Notes: a model not told the origin generated them from the sequence alone. DNA of 64,000 nucleotides from Hymenobacter sedentarius (GCF_001507645.1 NZ_CP013909.1:2418001-2482000); one strand, 5' to 3'. Positions 32,076 through 42,193 are shown, counted from the stretch's first letter. Translations and numbers: made by a program.

Positions 32076-33749
32076 ATGGTCCTCAACAAATACAGCCGCA
32101 TCTACACCCAGGACGACAGCCTGCCTGCCTCGCAAGCCATGCTCATCGGAGCGGGCTTGTCCGAGGACGACTTGCGCAAGCCGTTTGTGGGCGTGTGCTC
32201 CACGGGCTTTGAGGGCAACACCTGCAACATGCACCTCGACGGCCTGGCCAACGAGGTGAAGCGTGGCCTGGCGGCTGAGGGCTTGGTGGGGCTGCGCTTC
32301 AACACCATCGGTGTGAGCGACGGCATCACGAACGGCACGCCGGGCATGCGCTACTCCCTGGTGTCGCGCGAAATCATCGCCGATTCCATCGAGGCCATGG
32401 CCGGGGCCCACAACTACGACGCCCTGGCCTGCGTGGTGGGCTGCGACAAGAACATGCCCGGCGCGCTCATCGCCATGGCCCGGCTCAACCGCCCGGCCCT
32501 GATGGTGTACGGCGGCACCATCAAGGGCGGCACCTTCAAGGGCCAGCAGCTCAACATCGTATCGTGCTTCGAGGCCTACGGGCAGAAGCTGCGCGGCCAT
32601 CTTTCCCAAGAGGACTACCGCGGCATCATCAACAACGCCTGCCCGGGGCCCGGTGCCTGCGGCGGTATGTACACCGCCAATACCATGGCCGCCGCCATCG
32701 AGACGCTGGGCATGTCGGTGCCGTTTTCGGCTTCATCCACAGCGGTTAGCGCTTCCAAAATGCAGGAGTGCCTCGACACCGGCCATTACCTGCGCCTGTT
32801 GCTGGAACGCGACATCAAGCCCCGTGACATCCTGGTGCGGGAGGCCTTCGAAAATGCCATGGTGGTAACCACCGTGCTCGGTGGCTCAACGAATGCCGTG
32901 ATTCATCTCATGGCCATTGCCGATGCCGCCGGGGTGAAGCTCACGCTAGCCGACTTCCAGGCCATCAGCAACCGGGTGCCGGTGCTGGCCGATTTGAAGC
33001 CCAGCGGCAAGTATCTGATGGAAGACCTCTCAGCCCTGGGCGGCGTGCCGGCCGTGCTGAAAACCCTGCTCAACGAAGGCCTGATTACCGGCGACACCCT
33101 CACCGTAACCGGACAGACCCTGGCCGAAAACGTCGCCGATATCCGGTCCCTGGGCGCCGAGCAGGACCTGTTGCGTCCCAGCTCAAGTCCGCTCAAGGCC
33201 GACGGCCACATTCAGATTCTCTACGGCAACCTGGCTCCGGATGGCGCAGTGGCCAAGATTTCGGGCAAAGAAGGCGAGCAGTTTGCCGGCCCGGCCATCG
33301 TGTTCGACTCCGAGGAAGCGATAAACGAAGGCCTAGCCCAGGGTCTGGTAAAGGCCGGCCACGTGGTGGTAATCCGCTACGTGGGGCCGAAGGGCGGCCC
33401 GGGCATGCCCGAAATGCTCAAGCCCACTTCGGCCATCATGGGCGCTGGCCTGGGCGACAAAGTGGCCCTGCTCACCGATGGCCGCTTTTCGGGCGGCACG
33501 CACGGCTTCGTCATCGGCCACGTCTGCCCAGAAGCCTACGACGGCGGCCCCATTGCCCTGGTCGAAAACGGCGACTGGATAGTGCTCGATGCGAGCAAAA
33601 ACACGATAGACGTGCACGTGGATGCGGCCGTGCTGCAGGCCCGCCGCGAACAGTGGCGCCCACCCGCGCCCAATGCTACCCGCGGCGTGCTGCGCAAGTA
33701 CATCCGCACCGTGGGCAGCGCCAGCACCGGCTGCATTACAGACCAGTAG
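32076..33749 (+). CDS. ilvD: Dihydroxy-acid dehydratase
   Basis: The 557-residue iron-sulfur enzyme dehydrates 2,3-dihydroxy acids to the 2-keto acids used by IlvE. Cluster and metal ligands are visible in [23 protein letters not shown] and [19 protein letters not shown]. The C-terminal region [23 protein letters not shown] is also conserved. The length is normal. The stop codon lies within the left arm of a long palindrome that fills the gap to ilvB. Confidence 0.97.
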   Translation: MVLNKYSRIYTQDDSLPASQAMLIGAGLSEDDLRKPFVGVCSTGFEGNTCNMHLDGLANEVKRGLAAEGLVGLRFNTIGVSDGITNGTPGMRYSLVSREIIADSIEAMAGAHNYDALACVVGCDKNMPGALIAMARLNRPALMVYGGTIKGGTFKGQQLNIVSCFEAYGQKLRGHLSQEDYRGIINNACPGPGACGGMYTANTMAAAIETLGMSVPFSASSTAVSASKMQECLDTGHYLRLLLERDIKPRDILVREAFENAMVVTTVLGGSTNAVIHLMAIADAAGVKLTLADFQAISNRVPVLADLKPSGKYLMEDLSALGGVPAVLKTLLNEGLITGDTLTVTGQTLAENVADIRSLGAEQDLLRPSSSPLKADGHIQILYGNLAPDGAVAKISGKEGEQFAGPAIVFDSEEAINEGLAQGLVKAGHVVVIRYVGPKGGPGMPEMLKPTSAIMGAGLGDKVALLTDGRFSGGTHGFVIGHVCPEAYDGGPIALVENGDWIVLDASKNTIDVHVDAAVLQARREQWRPPAPNATRGVLRKYIRTVGSASTGCITDQ

Positions 33750-33850
33750 GGTGCGGGGCTTGCCCCCGCCCGTTATCCGGGCTGTATTAACGATTCCGTC
33801 CAACGACGGGCGGGGACAAGCCCTGCCGGGTACGACCCCGCACCCTACTG
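33744..33850. repeat. Long inverted repeat overlapping the ilvD stop codon
   Basis: CAGTAGGGTGCGGGG (33744-33758) and its perfect complement (33836-33850) continue inward as GCTTGCCCCCGCCCGT against ACGGGCGGGGACAAGC with one mismatch, after a 14-nt asymmetric insertion on the right. The ilvD TAG stop is in the left arm. This family differs from the GTCATGCTGAG family. Confidence 0.85.
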
Positions 33851-33875
33851 AATTAACCTCAACTTTTTCAACGCC

Positions 33876-35612
33876 ATGAGCACGCAAGCACAACCCGTTC
33901 TGGAGGCCACCACGGCCGAAACCCGCGAAATTTCCGGGGCCGAAGTGCTGCTGCGCGGGCTGCTGGCCGAAGGCGTCGATACCATTTTTGGGTATCCGGG
34001 CGGGGCCATTCTGCCCATTTACGATGCCCTCTACGACTTCAAGGAGGAGCTGAACCACGTGCTGGTACGCCACGAGCAGGGCGGCATTCACGCCGGGCAG
34101 GGCTACGCCCGCGCCTCGGGCAAAGTGGGGGTGGTGTTTGCCACCAGCGGCCCGGGTGCTACCAACCTGATTACGGGCCTGGCCGATGCCCAGATTGACA
34201 GCACGCCGCTGGTGTGCATCACGGGGCAGGTTTTTGCGCACTTGTTGGGCTCCGATGCTTTCCAGGAAACCGACGTCATCAACATCACGGCCCCGGTCAC
34301 GAAGTGGAACTACCAGATTACCGAGGCCAGCGAAATCCCCGGCATCCTGGCCAAGGCCTTCTACATTGCCCGCAGCGGCCGGCCCGGCCCGGTGCTGATT
34401 GACATCACCAAAAACGCGCAGCTCGACAAAATTCCTTTTGCCGGCTATGAGCCCTGCACGCACATCCGGAGCTACCGGCCCGCGCCGGTGGTGCGGCCCC
34501 AGGCCGTGACCCAGGCGGCCGACCTCATCAACCAGGCGCAGCGGCCGCTGGTGCTCTGGGGGCAGGGCGTGGTGCTGGGCGCGGCCGAGCGGGAGTTCCG
34601 GGCCTTCATCGAAAAGAGCGGCATTCCCGCGGCCTGGACCATCCTCGGGGCCGGCGTGCTGCCCGCCGACCACCCCCTGAACGTGGGCATGCTGGGCATG
34701 CACGGCAACTACGGCCCCAACGTGCTCACCAACGAGTGCGACGTGCTGATTGCCATCGGCATGCGCTTCGACGACCGGGTAACCGGCCGCCTCGACAAGT
34801 ACGCCCGCCAAGCCCAGGTGATTCACCTCGACATCGACCCCAGCGAAATCGACAAGAACGTGGCCACCACCGTGGCCGTGTGGGGCGACTGCAAGCAGAC
34901 CCTGCCCATGCTCACGCGGCAAGTAGCCGAGCGCACCCACACGGCCTGGCGGCAGCGGTTTGCCGAGTTCCAGGCCGAGGAAGTAGACGTGGTAATCCGC
35001 GAAGCGCTGTTCCCGACTTCGGCCGAGCTGACTATGGGCGAGGTCGTTCAGCAGCTTAACGAGCTAACCCAGGGCGAGGCCATTTTGGTAACCGACGTGG
35101 GCCAGCACCAGATGGTGACCTGCCGCTACGCCCGGCTCAACGAGTCGCGCCGGCACATTACCAGTGGGGGGCTGGGCACTATGGGCTTCGCGCTGCCGGC
35201 GGCCATCGGGGCCAAGTTTGGGCAGCCGGAGCGCACCGTGGTGGCCATCATCGGCGACGGCGGCGTGCAGATGACCATCCAGGAGCTGGGGACGCTAATG
35301 CAGACCGGCATTGCCGTCAAAATCATCGTGCTCAACAATCAGTTTCTGGGCATGGTGCGCCAGTGGCAGGAGCTGTTCAGTGAGCGGCGCTATTCTTTCG
35401 TCGATATCCAGAGCCCCGATTATGTGACCGTGGCCCGAGGCTACCGCATCGAAGGCCAAAGCGTATCGGACCGCGCCGCGCTCGGGCCCGCACTACAGGC
35501 CATGCTGGCGCACCCCGGCTCCTACATGCTGGAGGTAATGGTGGCCCAGGAGCAAAACATCTTTCCCATGGTACCGCAAGGCTGCAGCGTGAGTGAAATC
35601 CGGCTCAAGTAG
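33876..35612 (+). CDS. ilvB: Acetolactate synthase large subunit, biosynthetic type
   Basis: The 578-residue ThDP enzyme condenses two pyruvates, or pyruvate and 2-oxobutyrate. The catalytic Glu lies in VRHEQGGIHAGQGYAR. The three ThDP-enzyme domains follow in order, with FGYPGGAILPIYD at the start and the ThDP/Mg2+ motif GDGGVQMTIQELGTLMQTGI...NNQ at the end. It is the first committed step of the pathway, and the small subunit gene follows after 139 bp that hold a palindrome. Confidence 0.97.
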   Translation: MSTQAQPVLEATTAETREISGAEVLLRGLLAEGVDTIFGYPGGAILPIYDALYDFKEELNHVLVRHEQGGIHAGQGYARASGKVGVVFATSGPGATNLITGLADAQIDSTPLVCITGQVFAHLLGSDAFQETDVINITAPVTKWNYQITEASEIPGILAKAFYIARSGRPGPVLIDITKNAQLDKIPFAGYEPCTHIRSYRPAPVVRPQAVTQAADLINQAQRPLVLWGQGVVLGAAEREFRAFIEKSGIPAAWTILGAGVLPADHPLNVGMLGMHGNYGPNVLTNECDVLIAIGMRFDDRVTGRLDKYARQAQVIHLDIDPSEIDKNVATTVAVWGDCKQTLPMLTRQVAERTHTAWRQRFAEFQAEEVDVVIREALFPTSAELTMGEVVQQLNELTQGEAILVTDVGQHQMVTCRYARLNESRRHITSGGLGTMGFALPAAIGAKFGQPERTVVAIIGDGGVQMTIQELGTLMQTGIAVKIIVLNNQFLGMVRQWQELFSERRYSFVDIQSPDYVTVARGYRIEGQSVSDRAALGPALQAMLAHPGSYMLEVMVAQEQNIFPMVPQGCSVSEIRLK

Positions 35613-35637
35613 TTGGGCCGCATAACCTTAAAAATGT

Positions 35638-35731
35638 GTCATGCTGAGCGCAGTCGAAGCATCTCTACCGCTTTGTTGAGCTGATTGGATTAGTACTGAG
35701 GTAGAGATGCTTCGACTGCGCTCAGCATGAC
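35638..35731. repeat. Palindromic repeat between ilvB and ilvN
   Basis: 31-bp perfect arms: GTCATGCTGAGCGCAGTCGA... (35638-35668) and complement (35701-35731), with a 32-nt loop. Confidence 0.92.
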
Positions 35732-35751
35732 CGCCATTATCAAAACTCGCC

Positions 35752-36342
35752 ATGGAACGCCAGGAGTTCAATATCACGGCTTACACCGAAAACCACATTG
35801 GCCTGCTCAACCGCATTGCCATCATCTTTTCGCGCCGCAAAATCAACATCGAAAGCCTGAATACCTCGCCGTCGGAGATTGAGGGCATTCACCGCTTCAA
35901 CATCGTCATTAACGAAACGGAGGAAGTAGTGCGCAAAATCTGCCGTCAGATTGAGAAGCAGGTGGAAGTGCTCAAGGTGTATTACAACACCAACGACGAG
36001 GTGATTTGGCAGGAAATGGCGCTCTACAAAGTGCCTACCGACATCATTGCCGAACGGGCTTTGGTAGAGCGCCTGCTGCGCGAAAACGGCGCCCGCGCCG
36101 TGGTTATCCGCAAGGATTACACGGTGTTTGAAACCACCGGCCACCGCCAGGAAACCGACAACCTGATTCGGGTGCTGGAGCCGTTTGGCCTCATCGAGTT
36201 CGTGCGCAGCGCCCGCATCGCCATCATCAAGGCCAGCGACGGCTTCCACCTCAAGCTGAACGAGTTTGAAGAAACTCAGCCCAGCGACGAAGTCATCGAA
36301 AACGAATACCTCAACGACCGCGACGGCGTGTTCGCGATGTGA
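35752..36342 (+). CDS. ilvN: Acetolactate synthase small subunit
   Basis: The 196-residue regulatory subunit has an N-terminal ACT domain (FNITAYTENHIGLLNRIAII... INIESLNTSPSEIEGIHRFN) and a C-terminal domain (REYNG-type region EMALYKVPTD, then GFHLKLNEFEETQ). It carries valine feedback inhibition of the large subunit in known enzymes. It is longer than the E. coli IlvN and similar to IlvH-type subunits. It lies between two palindromes. Confidence 0.94.
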   Translation: MERQEFNITAYTENHIGLLNRIAIIFSRRKINIESLNTSPSEIEGIHRFNIVINETEEVVRKICRQIEKQVEVLKVYYNTNDEVIWQEMALYKVPTDIIAERALVERLLRENGARAVVIRKDYTVFETTGHRQETDNLIRVLEPFGLIEFVRSARIAIIKASDGFHLKLNEFEETQPSDEVIENEYLNDRDGVFAM

Positions 36343-36362
36343 TAGTGCGACTAAAAAAGAAC

Positions 36363-36455
36363 GTCATGCTGAGCGCAGCCGAAGTATCTCGCGTGGGGTA
36401 TTAACTCAATCGTGCAACGATGCGGGCGAGATGCTTCGGCTGCGCTCAGCATGAC
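36363..36455. repeat. Palindromic repeat between ilvN and ilvC
   Basis: Arms of 29 bp (36363-36391 and 36427-36455) with one mismatch. The 5' loop half GCGTGGGGTATTAACTCAAT is nearly the same as in the nested element at 37610-37800. Confidence 0.9.
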
Positions 36456-36513
36456 CGCCTTTTAACCCAACTAATTCAAACCTCAACAATCAACACTCAA
36501 AACTTCAACCTCC

Positions 36514-37581
36514 ATGGCACAAATCAATTTTGGCGGCATCGATGAAAACGTAGTCACCCGCGACGAATTCCCCTTGGCAAAAGCGCTGGAAGTGCTACAG
36601 GACGACACCATTGCCGTCATCGGCTACGGCGTGCAAGGCCCCGGCCAAGCGCTGAACATGCGCGACAACGGCTTCAACGTCATCGTGGGCCAGCGGCAGG
36701 GCACTGCCTCATGGACCCGGGCCATCAAAGACGGTTGGGTGGAGGGCGAAACGTTGTTTTCGCTGGAGGAAGCGGCCGAGCGCGGCACCATCGTGTGCAA
36801 CCTGCTCTCCGATGCCGGCCAGATTGCACTGTGGCCCATGCTGAAAGAGCGCCTGACGCCGGGCAAAACACTGTACTTCTCGCACGGCTTCGGCATCACG
36901 TTCAACGACCAGACGGGCATCATTCCACCCGCCGACGTGGACGTGATTCTGGTGGCACCCAAGGGCAGCGGCACCAGCCTGCGGCGCCTGTTCCAGGCCG
37001 GCGGCGGGCTCAATTCCTCCTTTGCAGTGTTCCAGGATGCCAGCGGCCATGCCTATGAAAAGGCCGTGGCCATGGGCATCGGCGTGGGCTCGGGCTACCT
37101 GTTCGAAACCGACTTTAAGAAGGAGGTGTACTCCGACCTCACCGGCGAGCGCGGCGTGCTGATGGGCGCCCTGGCCGGCATCATCGAGGCCCAGTACCAA
37201 GTGCTGCGCCAGCGCGGCCACTCGCCCTCCGAGGCCTTCAACGAAACCGTGGAAGAACTCACCCAGAGCCTGGTGCCATTGGTGGGCGAAAACGGCATGG
37301 ACTGGATGTTTGCCAACTGCTCCGTAACTGCCCAACGCGGCGCCTTGGACTGGAAAGGCCGCTTCCGCGAAGCCACCCTGCCGGTGCTCAACGAGCTCTA
37401 CGACAGCGTGGCCAGCGGCGAGGAAGCCCGCCGCACCATCGAGCGGGGCAGCACGCCCAACTACCGCTCGGAGCTGGAAGCGGAGCTGAAAGAAGTGGGC
37501 GACTCCGAGCTGTGGCAGACCGGCGCCACCGTGCGCCAGCTGCGCTCCAAAGCCGCCGAAAAGGTGGAGGAATTGGGCTAG
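36514..37581 (+). CDS. ilvC: Ketol-acid reductoisomerase
   Basis: The 355-residue NADPH enzyme rearranges and reduces acetolactate and acetohydroxybutyrate. It has the nucleotide motif VIGYGVQGPGQALNMRDNG, the FSHGFGITF segment and the acidic metal-binding region (SDLTGERGVLMGALAGIIEA). It is somewhat longer than the common 330-residue class I enzymes, and has features of the form found in other Bacteroidota. It is preceded and followed by palindromes. Confidence 0.95.
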   Translation: MAQINFGGIDENVVTRDEFPLAKALEVLQDDTIAVIGYGVQGPGQALNMRDNGFNVIVGQRQGTASWTRAIKDGWVEGETLFSLEEAAERGTIVCNLLSDAGQIALWPMLKERLTPGKTLYFSHGFGITFNDQTGIIPPADVDVILVAPKGSGTSLRRLFQAGGGLNSSFAVFQDASGHAYEKAVAMGIGVGSGYLFETDFKKEVYSDLTGERGVLMGALAGIIEAQYQVLRQRGHSPSEAFNETVEELTQSLVPLVGENGMDWMFANCSVTAQRGALDWKGRFREATLPVLNELYDSVASGEEARRTIERGSTPNYRSELEAELKEVGDSELWQTGATVRQLRSKAAEKVEELG

Positions 37582-37609
37582 AGGTGATTGTTTTCTCAAC
37601 TCAATAGAA

Positions 37610-37800
37610 CGTCATGCTGAGCGAAGCCGAAGCATCTCGCGTGGGGTAGTAACTCAATCGGCTGTCATGCTGAGCAGAGCGAAGCATCTTCTCACGGCTG
37701 AACGAATCGTGTAGTCGTGAGAAGATGCTTCGTGCCTCAGCATGACAGCCGATTGAGTTACTACCCCACGCGAGATGCTTCGGCTTCGCTCAGCATGACG
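37610..37800. repeat. Nested palindromic repeat between ilvC and ilvA (65-bp perfect arms)
   Basis: The outer arms, 37610-37674 and 37736-37800, are perfect reverse complements over 65 bp. Each arm contains GTCATGCTGAG twice, 51 bp apart, once at the outer end and once at the start of the inner element. The inner unit continues inwards (GCGAAGCATCTTCTCACG with CGTGAGAAGATGCTTCG). In RNA this gives a stem of more than 80 bp, within an operon. Confidence 0.93.
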
Positions 37801-37828
37801 TTTTTAAAAATCCCAATTGCCCAATTCC

Positions 37829-39097
37829 ATGGACAACGCCACCGCAGCTCCGCCCATTGTCACGCTGAAAAACGTGGAACGGGCCGCCCGCAACCTTAAG
37901 GGCGTCATCGCGAAAACGCCGCTGCTCCTCAACCTGGGGCTTTCGCGAACGTTTGGCGCCACGGTGCTCCTGAAGCGGGAGGACCTGCAGGTGGTGCGCT
38001 CCTACAAAATCCGGGGGGCGTACAACAAGATGGCCGGCATGACGGCCGCCGAAGGCGCCCGCAACGTGGTATGCGCCAGCGCCGGCAACCATGCCCAGGG
38101 CGTGGCCTACGCCTGCCAGCTGCTGGGGCTGAAAGGCTACATCTTCATGCCCGCCCAAACGCCGGCTCAGAAAGTGGATAAGGTGCGCCTCTTCGGCAAG
38201 GAGCAGGTAGAGGTGATTCTGACCGGCAGCACCTTCGACGACACCTTTAAAACGGCCAAGGAATTCTGCGACGAGCGCGGCAGCACCTTCGTGCATCCCT
38301 TCGACGACCTGGCCATTGTGGAAGGCCAGGCCACCGTGGGGCTGGAAGTCCTGAAGGCCGCGACCGCGCCGATTGACTATTGCTTTATGGCCATTGGGGG
38401 CGGGGGGCTGGCCTCGGGCGTGGGCAGCGTGTTCCGCCAGCTGAGCCCGCACACCAAGCTCATTGGGGTACAGCCGCTGGGGGCGCCGTCCATGCAGCGG
38501 TCCATCGCGGCCGGGCAGCGGCAGTCCCTGAGCCAGATTGAAAGCTTCGTGGACGGCGCGGCCGTGAAATGCCCCGGCGAGCTCACCTTCGAGCTGTGCC
38601 GCGAGCTGCTCGACGACGTGGTGCTGGTGCCTGAAGGCCAGGTATGCCTCGACTTGCTCAAGATGTACAACGAGGAAGGTATTGTACTAGAGCCAGCCGG
38701 TACGCTTTGCATCTCGGCCCTGCACCAGTATGCCGACCAGATTAAGGGCAAAACCGTGGTGTGCGTGGTTAGCGGCAGCAACAACGACATCACCCGGATG
38801 GAAGACATCAAGGAGCGCGCCACCCGCTACCAGGGCCGGAAGCACTACTTCATGGTCACGTTTGACCAGCGGCCGGGAGCGCTGCGCCGTTTCGTAAACA
38901 GCGTGCTGCACCCCGACGACGACATCATTCACTTCCAGTACATCAAGAAGAACAACAAGGAAAAAGGCCCCGTCTTCGTGGGAATTGAGCTGCAGCAGCC
39001 CGGCGAAGTAGTGGGCATGCAGGCGCGTATGCTGGCCGAGGGCTTTGCCTACGAATACCTCAACGACAAGCCGGATTTCCTGAGCCTGCTGGTGTAG
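37829..39097 (+). CDS. ilvA: Threonine ammonia-lyase (threonine deaminase)
   Basis: The 422-residue PLP enzyme makes 2-oxobutyrate from threonine for isoleucine synthesis. The PLP-binding lysine is in RSYKIRGAYNKM, and the glycine-rich phosphate loop is IGGGGLASGV. The C-terminal 90 residues form a single ACT-like domain (YFMVTFDQRPGALRRFVNSV), like the 420-residue Bacillus type and shorter than the E. coli biosynthetic enzyme. The ATG at 37829 is preferred to the TTG 12 bp upstream. The stop codon lies in the left arm of another palindrome. Confidence 0.95.
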   Translation: MDNATAAPPIVTLKNVERAARNLKGVIAKTPLLLNLGLSRTFGATVLLKREDLQVVRSYKIRGAYNKMAGMTAAEGARNVVCASAGNHAQGVAYACQLLGLKGYIFMPAQTPAQKVDKVRLFGKEQVEVILTGSTFDDTFKTAKEFCDERGSTFVHPFDDLAIVEGQATVGLEVLKAATAPIDYCFMAIGGGGLASGVGSVFRQLSPHTKLIGVQPLGAPSMQRSIAAGQRQSLSQIESFVDGAAVKCPGELTFELCRELLDDVVLVPEGQVCLDLLKMYNEEGIVLEPAGTLCISALHQYADQIKGKTVVCVVSGSNNDITRMEDIKERATRYQGRKHYFMVTFDQRPGALRRFVNSVLHPDDDIIHFQYIKKNNKEKGPVFVGIELQQPGEVVGMQARMLAEGFAYEYLNDKPDFLSLLV

Positions 39098-39205
39098 GAA
39101 CGCGCCTTGGCGCGTTCAATCGTTGAACGATTGGGCTGAAAGGAAACCATACGTTCAAGTAAGCCAGACAGCCCGGCCGCCGAACGCGCCAAGGCGCGTT
39201 CCTAC
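39094..39205. repeat. Inverted repeat overlapping the ilvA stop codon
   Basis: GTAGGAACGCGCCTTGGCGC... (39094-39117) is matched exactly by the complement at 39182-39205 (24 bp). Each arm is itself palindromic (GAACGCGCCTTGGCGCGTTC). The ilvA TAG is inside the left arm. This is a third repeat family. Confidence 0.9.
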
Positions 39206-39403
39206 CAGGACATTGGCACGCGAATGATAGGAGCTGCGCGATTAGCTATTGTAGCTATTGTTTCATTAAGTGTTTGTTAATAAGAAATTTGAGTGAAGTT
39301 ATTGCTAGTTTAGAAATAGTAAGTCACTGAAAAATTTGTTTTCCTACGGCTGTGTAAGCGGTGTACTTGCGGGTAGAATTGAGCGCCTAAAGCCGCTACT
39401 CCC

Positions 39404-40570
39404 ATGGCAAGCCAGAAAATCCAAATCTTTGATACCACCCTGCGTGACGGCGAACAAGTGCCGGGCTGCAAGCTGAACCGCGACGAGAAATTGGTGATTG
39501 CCAAGCAGCTGGAGCTACTGGGGGTTGATGTAATCGAAGCGGGATTTCCGGTATCGAGCCCCGGCGACTTTGAGGCTGTGCAGGCCATTGCCGCCCAAAC
39601 CCGCGAGGCAACCGTGTGTGGCCTGTCGCGGGCCGTGGAAAATGATATCCGCGTAGCCGCCGAAGCCCTGAAGCTGGCCCGCTATCCGCGCATCCACACC
39701 GGCATTGGCACTTCTGAGATGCACATTCGCTACAAGCTGTGCACCACGCCAGAGGATGTGATGGCCAGGGCAGTGGCCGCCGTGAAGCTGGCCAAATCCT
39801 TTGTGGAAGACGTGGAATTTTACGCCGAAGACGCGGGCCGCACCGACAATGTCTTCCTGGCCCGCATGTGCGAAGCCGCCATCCGGGCCGGGGCCACCGT
39901 GCTCAATATTCCCGACACCACCGGCTACTGCCTGCCCCAGGAGTACGGCGCCAAAATCAAGTACCTGGCCGAGAACGTGACCGGCATTCACAACGTGACG
40001 CTCTCCACGCACTGCCACAACGACCTTGGGATGGCGACGGCCAACTCCATAGCCGGCGCGATAAACGGCGCCCGGCAGATTGAGTGCACCATCAACGGGG
40101 TAGGGGAGCGGGCCGGCAATACGGCCCTGGAAGAAGTGGTGATGGTGCTGCGCCAGCACCCTTACCTGCAGCTCGCTACCGGTATTGTAACGCCACTGCT
40201 GGCCGAAACCTCGGCCATGGTGGCGCACCTCATGAGCATGCCCGTGCAGGCCAACAAGGCCGTGGTGGGCGCCAACGCATTCTCGCACTCCAGCGGCATC
40301 CACCAGGACGGTGTGATAAAGCACCGCGAAACCTACGAAATCATGAACCCGCGCGACGTGGGCATGGCTGATTCTTCGATTGTGCTCACCGCCCGCTCCG
40401 GCCGCGCCGCCTTGGCTTACCGCCTCCAGAAAATTGGCTATGACTTCGACCGGCAGTCGCTCAACAAGGCCTACGCCTCGTTTTTGCAGCTCGCCGACCG
40501 CCAGAAGGAAGTAGTAGACCACGACCTCCACGCCCTGGTAGAGCAGGAGCAATTGATAAATGCAGGCTAA
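39404..40570 (+). CDS. leuA: 2-Isopropylmalate synthase, short form
   Basis: The 388-residue enzyme condenses acetyl-CoA with 2-oxoisovalerate, the first step of leucine synthesis. The HMGL-like TIM barrel is complete: [15 protein letters not shown], then the metal ligands in [15 protein letters not shown] and [14 protein letters not shown]. The C-terminal regulatory LeuA dimer domain (about 130 residues) that gives leucine feedback inhibition in the 500-residue form is absent. Citramalate or homocitrate synthase is possible in principle, but the leu operon context makes IPMS by far the best call. Confidence 0.9.
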   Translation: MASQKIQIFDTTLRDGEQVPGCKLNRDEKLVIAKQLELLGVDVIEAGFPVSSPGDFEAVQAIAAQTREATVCGLSRAVENDIRVAAEALKLARYPRIHTGIGTSEMHIRYKLCTTPEDVMARAVAAVKLAKSFVEDVEFYAEDAGRTDNVFLARMCEAAIRAGATVLNIPDTTGYCLPQEYGAKIKYLAENVTGIHNVTLSTHCHNDLGMATANSIAGAINGARQIECTINGVGERAGNTALEEVVMVLRQHPYLQLATGIVTPLLAETSAMVAHLMSMPVQANKAVVGANAFSHSSGIHQDGVIKHRETYEIMNPRDVGMADSSIVLTARSGRAALAYRLQKIGYDFDRQSLNKAYASFLQLADRQKEVVDHDLHALVEQEQLINAG

Positions 40571-40580
40571 TAAAAAGAAC

Positions 40581-40773
40581 GTCATGCTGAGCTTGTCGAA
40601 GCATATCGCCCGGGCCTCTTGTCATGCTGAGGCACGAAGCATCTTCTCACGTTCGCACGAAATGTTCAGTCGTGATAAGATGCTTCCTTCGGGACGCCAG
40701 ATATGCAAGACAGGCGATTGGATTACTTTGGATTACTACTGAGGGCGAGATGCTTCGATAAACTCAGCATGAC
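40581..40773. repeat. Nested, decayed palindromic repeat between leuA and leuC
   Basis: Outer arms GTCATGCTGAGCTTGTCGAA... (from 40581) and its imperfect complement ending at 40773 enclose an inner unit that begins with GTCATGCTGAGGCACGAAGC at 40621. The inner right arm is degraded. The architecture is the same as at 37610-37800. Confidence 0.85.
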
Positions 40774-40798
40774 CGTTTTTAATAAAAACCCTTCAATA

Positions 40799-42193
40799 AT
40801 GGCCAAGTCCTTATTCGACAAAATCTGGGAGTCGCACGTGGTGAAAGCCATTGCTGGCGGGCTGGAGGTGTTTTACATCGACCGCCACTTGATTCACGAA
40901 GTCACGAGTCCGCAGGCGTTTGATGAGCTTCGCGAGCGGGGCGTGCCGCTGCTGCGCCCGGCCCAGATAGTGGCCACGGCCGACCACAACGTGCCCACCC
41001 GCAACCAGCATCTGCCAATTCAGGACCCCATTTCACGCTCGCAAGTGGATAAGCTCACCGAGAACTGTGCCAGCTTCGGCGTTGAGTTGTTTGGGCTGGG
41101 GCACGCAAACCAGGGCATTGTGCACGTCATTGGGCCAGAGCTGGGACTCACCCAGCCAGGCATGACCATCGTGTGCGGCGACAGCCACACTTCCACGCAC
41201 GGCGCGTTTGGAGCCATTGCGTTCGGCATCGGCACCAGCCAGGTGACGCAGGTAATGGCCACCCAATGCCTGCTCCTGAGCCGGCCCAAGCGCATGCGCA
41301 TCACCGTAGACGGCGAGCTACGGCCCGGCGTCACGGCCAAAGACCTGATTCTGCACATCATTGCGCAGCTGGGCACGGGCGGCGCCACCGGCTACTTTGT
41401 GGAGTACGCCGGCAGCGCCATTCGCGCCCTGAGCATGGAAGGCCGCATGACGGTCTGCAACATGAGTATCGAAATGGGCGCGCGCGGTGGCCTCATCGCG
41501 CCCGATGCCACCACCTATGCCTACCTGCAGGGCCGCCCCTACGCGCCGCAGGGCGAGCGGTGGGAGCAGGCCCTGGCCTACTGGCAAACCCTGTATTCCG
41601 ACGAAGACGCCGAGTTCGAAGCCGAGCTGACCTTCGACGCCGGAGACATTGCGCCGATGATAACCTACGGCACCAACCCCGGCATGGGCATCGCCCTCAC
41701 CGGTCACATTCCAGCCCAAGTGTCGGCCGGCGAAGCGGTCAGCTTCGACAAATCGCTGCAGTACATGGGATTCCGACCGGGCGAGTCGCTGCTGGGTAAG
41801 GAAATCAACTATGTCTTCATCGGCAGCTGCACCAACTCGCGCATCGAGGACCTGCGCGCCGTGGCCGCCTATGTGCAGGGCAAGCACAAGGCCGCCCACG
41901 TGGAGGCCATTATTGTGCCCGGTTCAAAATCAGTAGAGAAGCAGGCCATTGCCGAAGGCCTCGACAAGATTTTAGCTCAGGCCGGCTTCGAGCTGCGCGA
42001 GCCCGGCTGCAGCGCCTGCCTGGCCATGAACGACGACAAAATCCCCGCTGGCGCCTACTGCGTGTCGACCTCCAACCGCAACTTCGAGGGGCGGCAGGGG
42101 CCCGGGGCGCGCACGCTGCTGGCCAGCCCGCTGGTGGCCGCCATCACGGCCGTGGAAGGCCGGATTGTCGACATTACGAAGTACTTGAATTAG
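40799..42193 (+). CDS. leuC: 3-Isopropylmalate dehydratase large subunit
   Basis: The 464-residue aconitase-family subunit carries the 4Fe-4S cluster ligands in [13 protein letters not shown] and [13 protein letters not shown]. Other conserved segments are [21 protein letters not shown] and [10 protein letters not shown]. It isomerises 2-isopropylmalate to 3-isopropylmalate with LeuD. The ATG at 40799 is the family start ([15 protein letters not shown]); the open frame upstream begins inside the palindromic repeat. Confidence 0.97.
   Translation: MAKSLFDKIWESHVVKAIAGGLEVFYIDRHLIHEVTSPQAFDELRERGVPLLRPAQIVATADHNVPTRNQHLPIQDPISRSQVDKLTENCASFGVELFGLGHANQGIVHVIGPELGLTQPGMTIVCGDSHTSTHGAFGAIAFGIGTSQVTQVMATQCLLLSRPKRMRITVDGELRPGVTAKDLILHIIAQLGTGGATGYFVEYAGSAIRALSMEGRMTVCNMSIEMGARGGLIAPDATTYAYLQGRPYAPQGERWEQALAYWQTLYSDEDAEFEAELTFDAGDIAPMITYGTNPGMGIALTGHIPAQVSAGEAVSFDKSLQYMGFRPGESLLGKEINYVFIGSCTNSRIEDLRAVAAYVQGKHKAAHVEAIIVPGSKSVEKQAIAEGLDKILAQAGFELREPGCSACLAMNDDKIPAGAYCVSTSNRNFEGRQGPGARTLLASPLVAAITAVEGRIVDITKYLN

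Noticed and set aside
39225..39281. Short frame before leuA (MIGAARLAIVAIVSLSVC) that could be a leucine or branched-chain leader peptide
   Set aside because: The branched-chain codons are scattered between Ala and Ser, only two are Leu, and the AT-rich hairpin downstream (39286-39340) is weak and lacks a convincing exclusive partner. It may simply be a chance hydrophobic frame.
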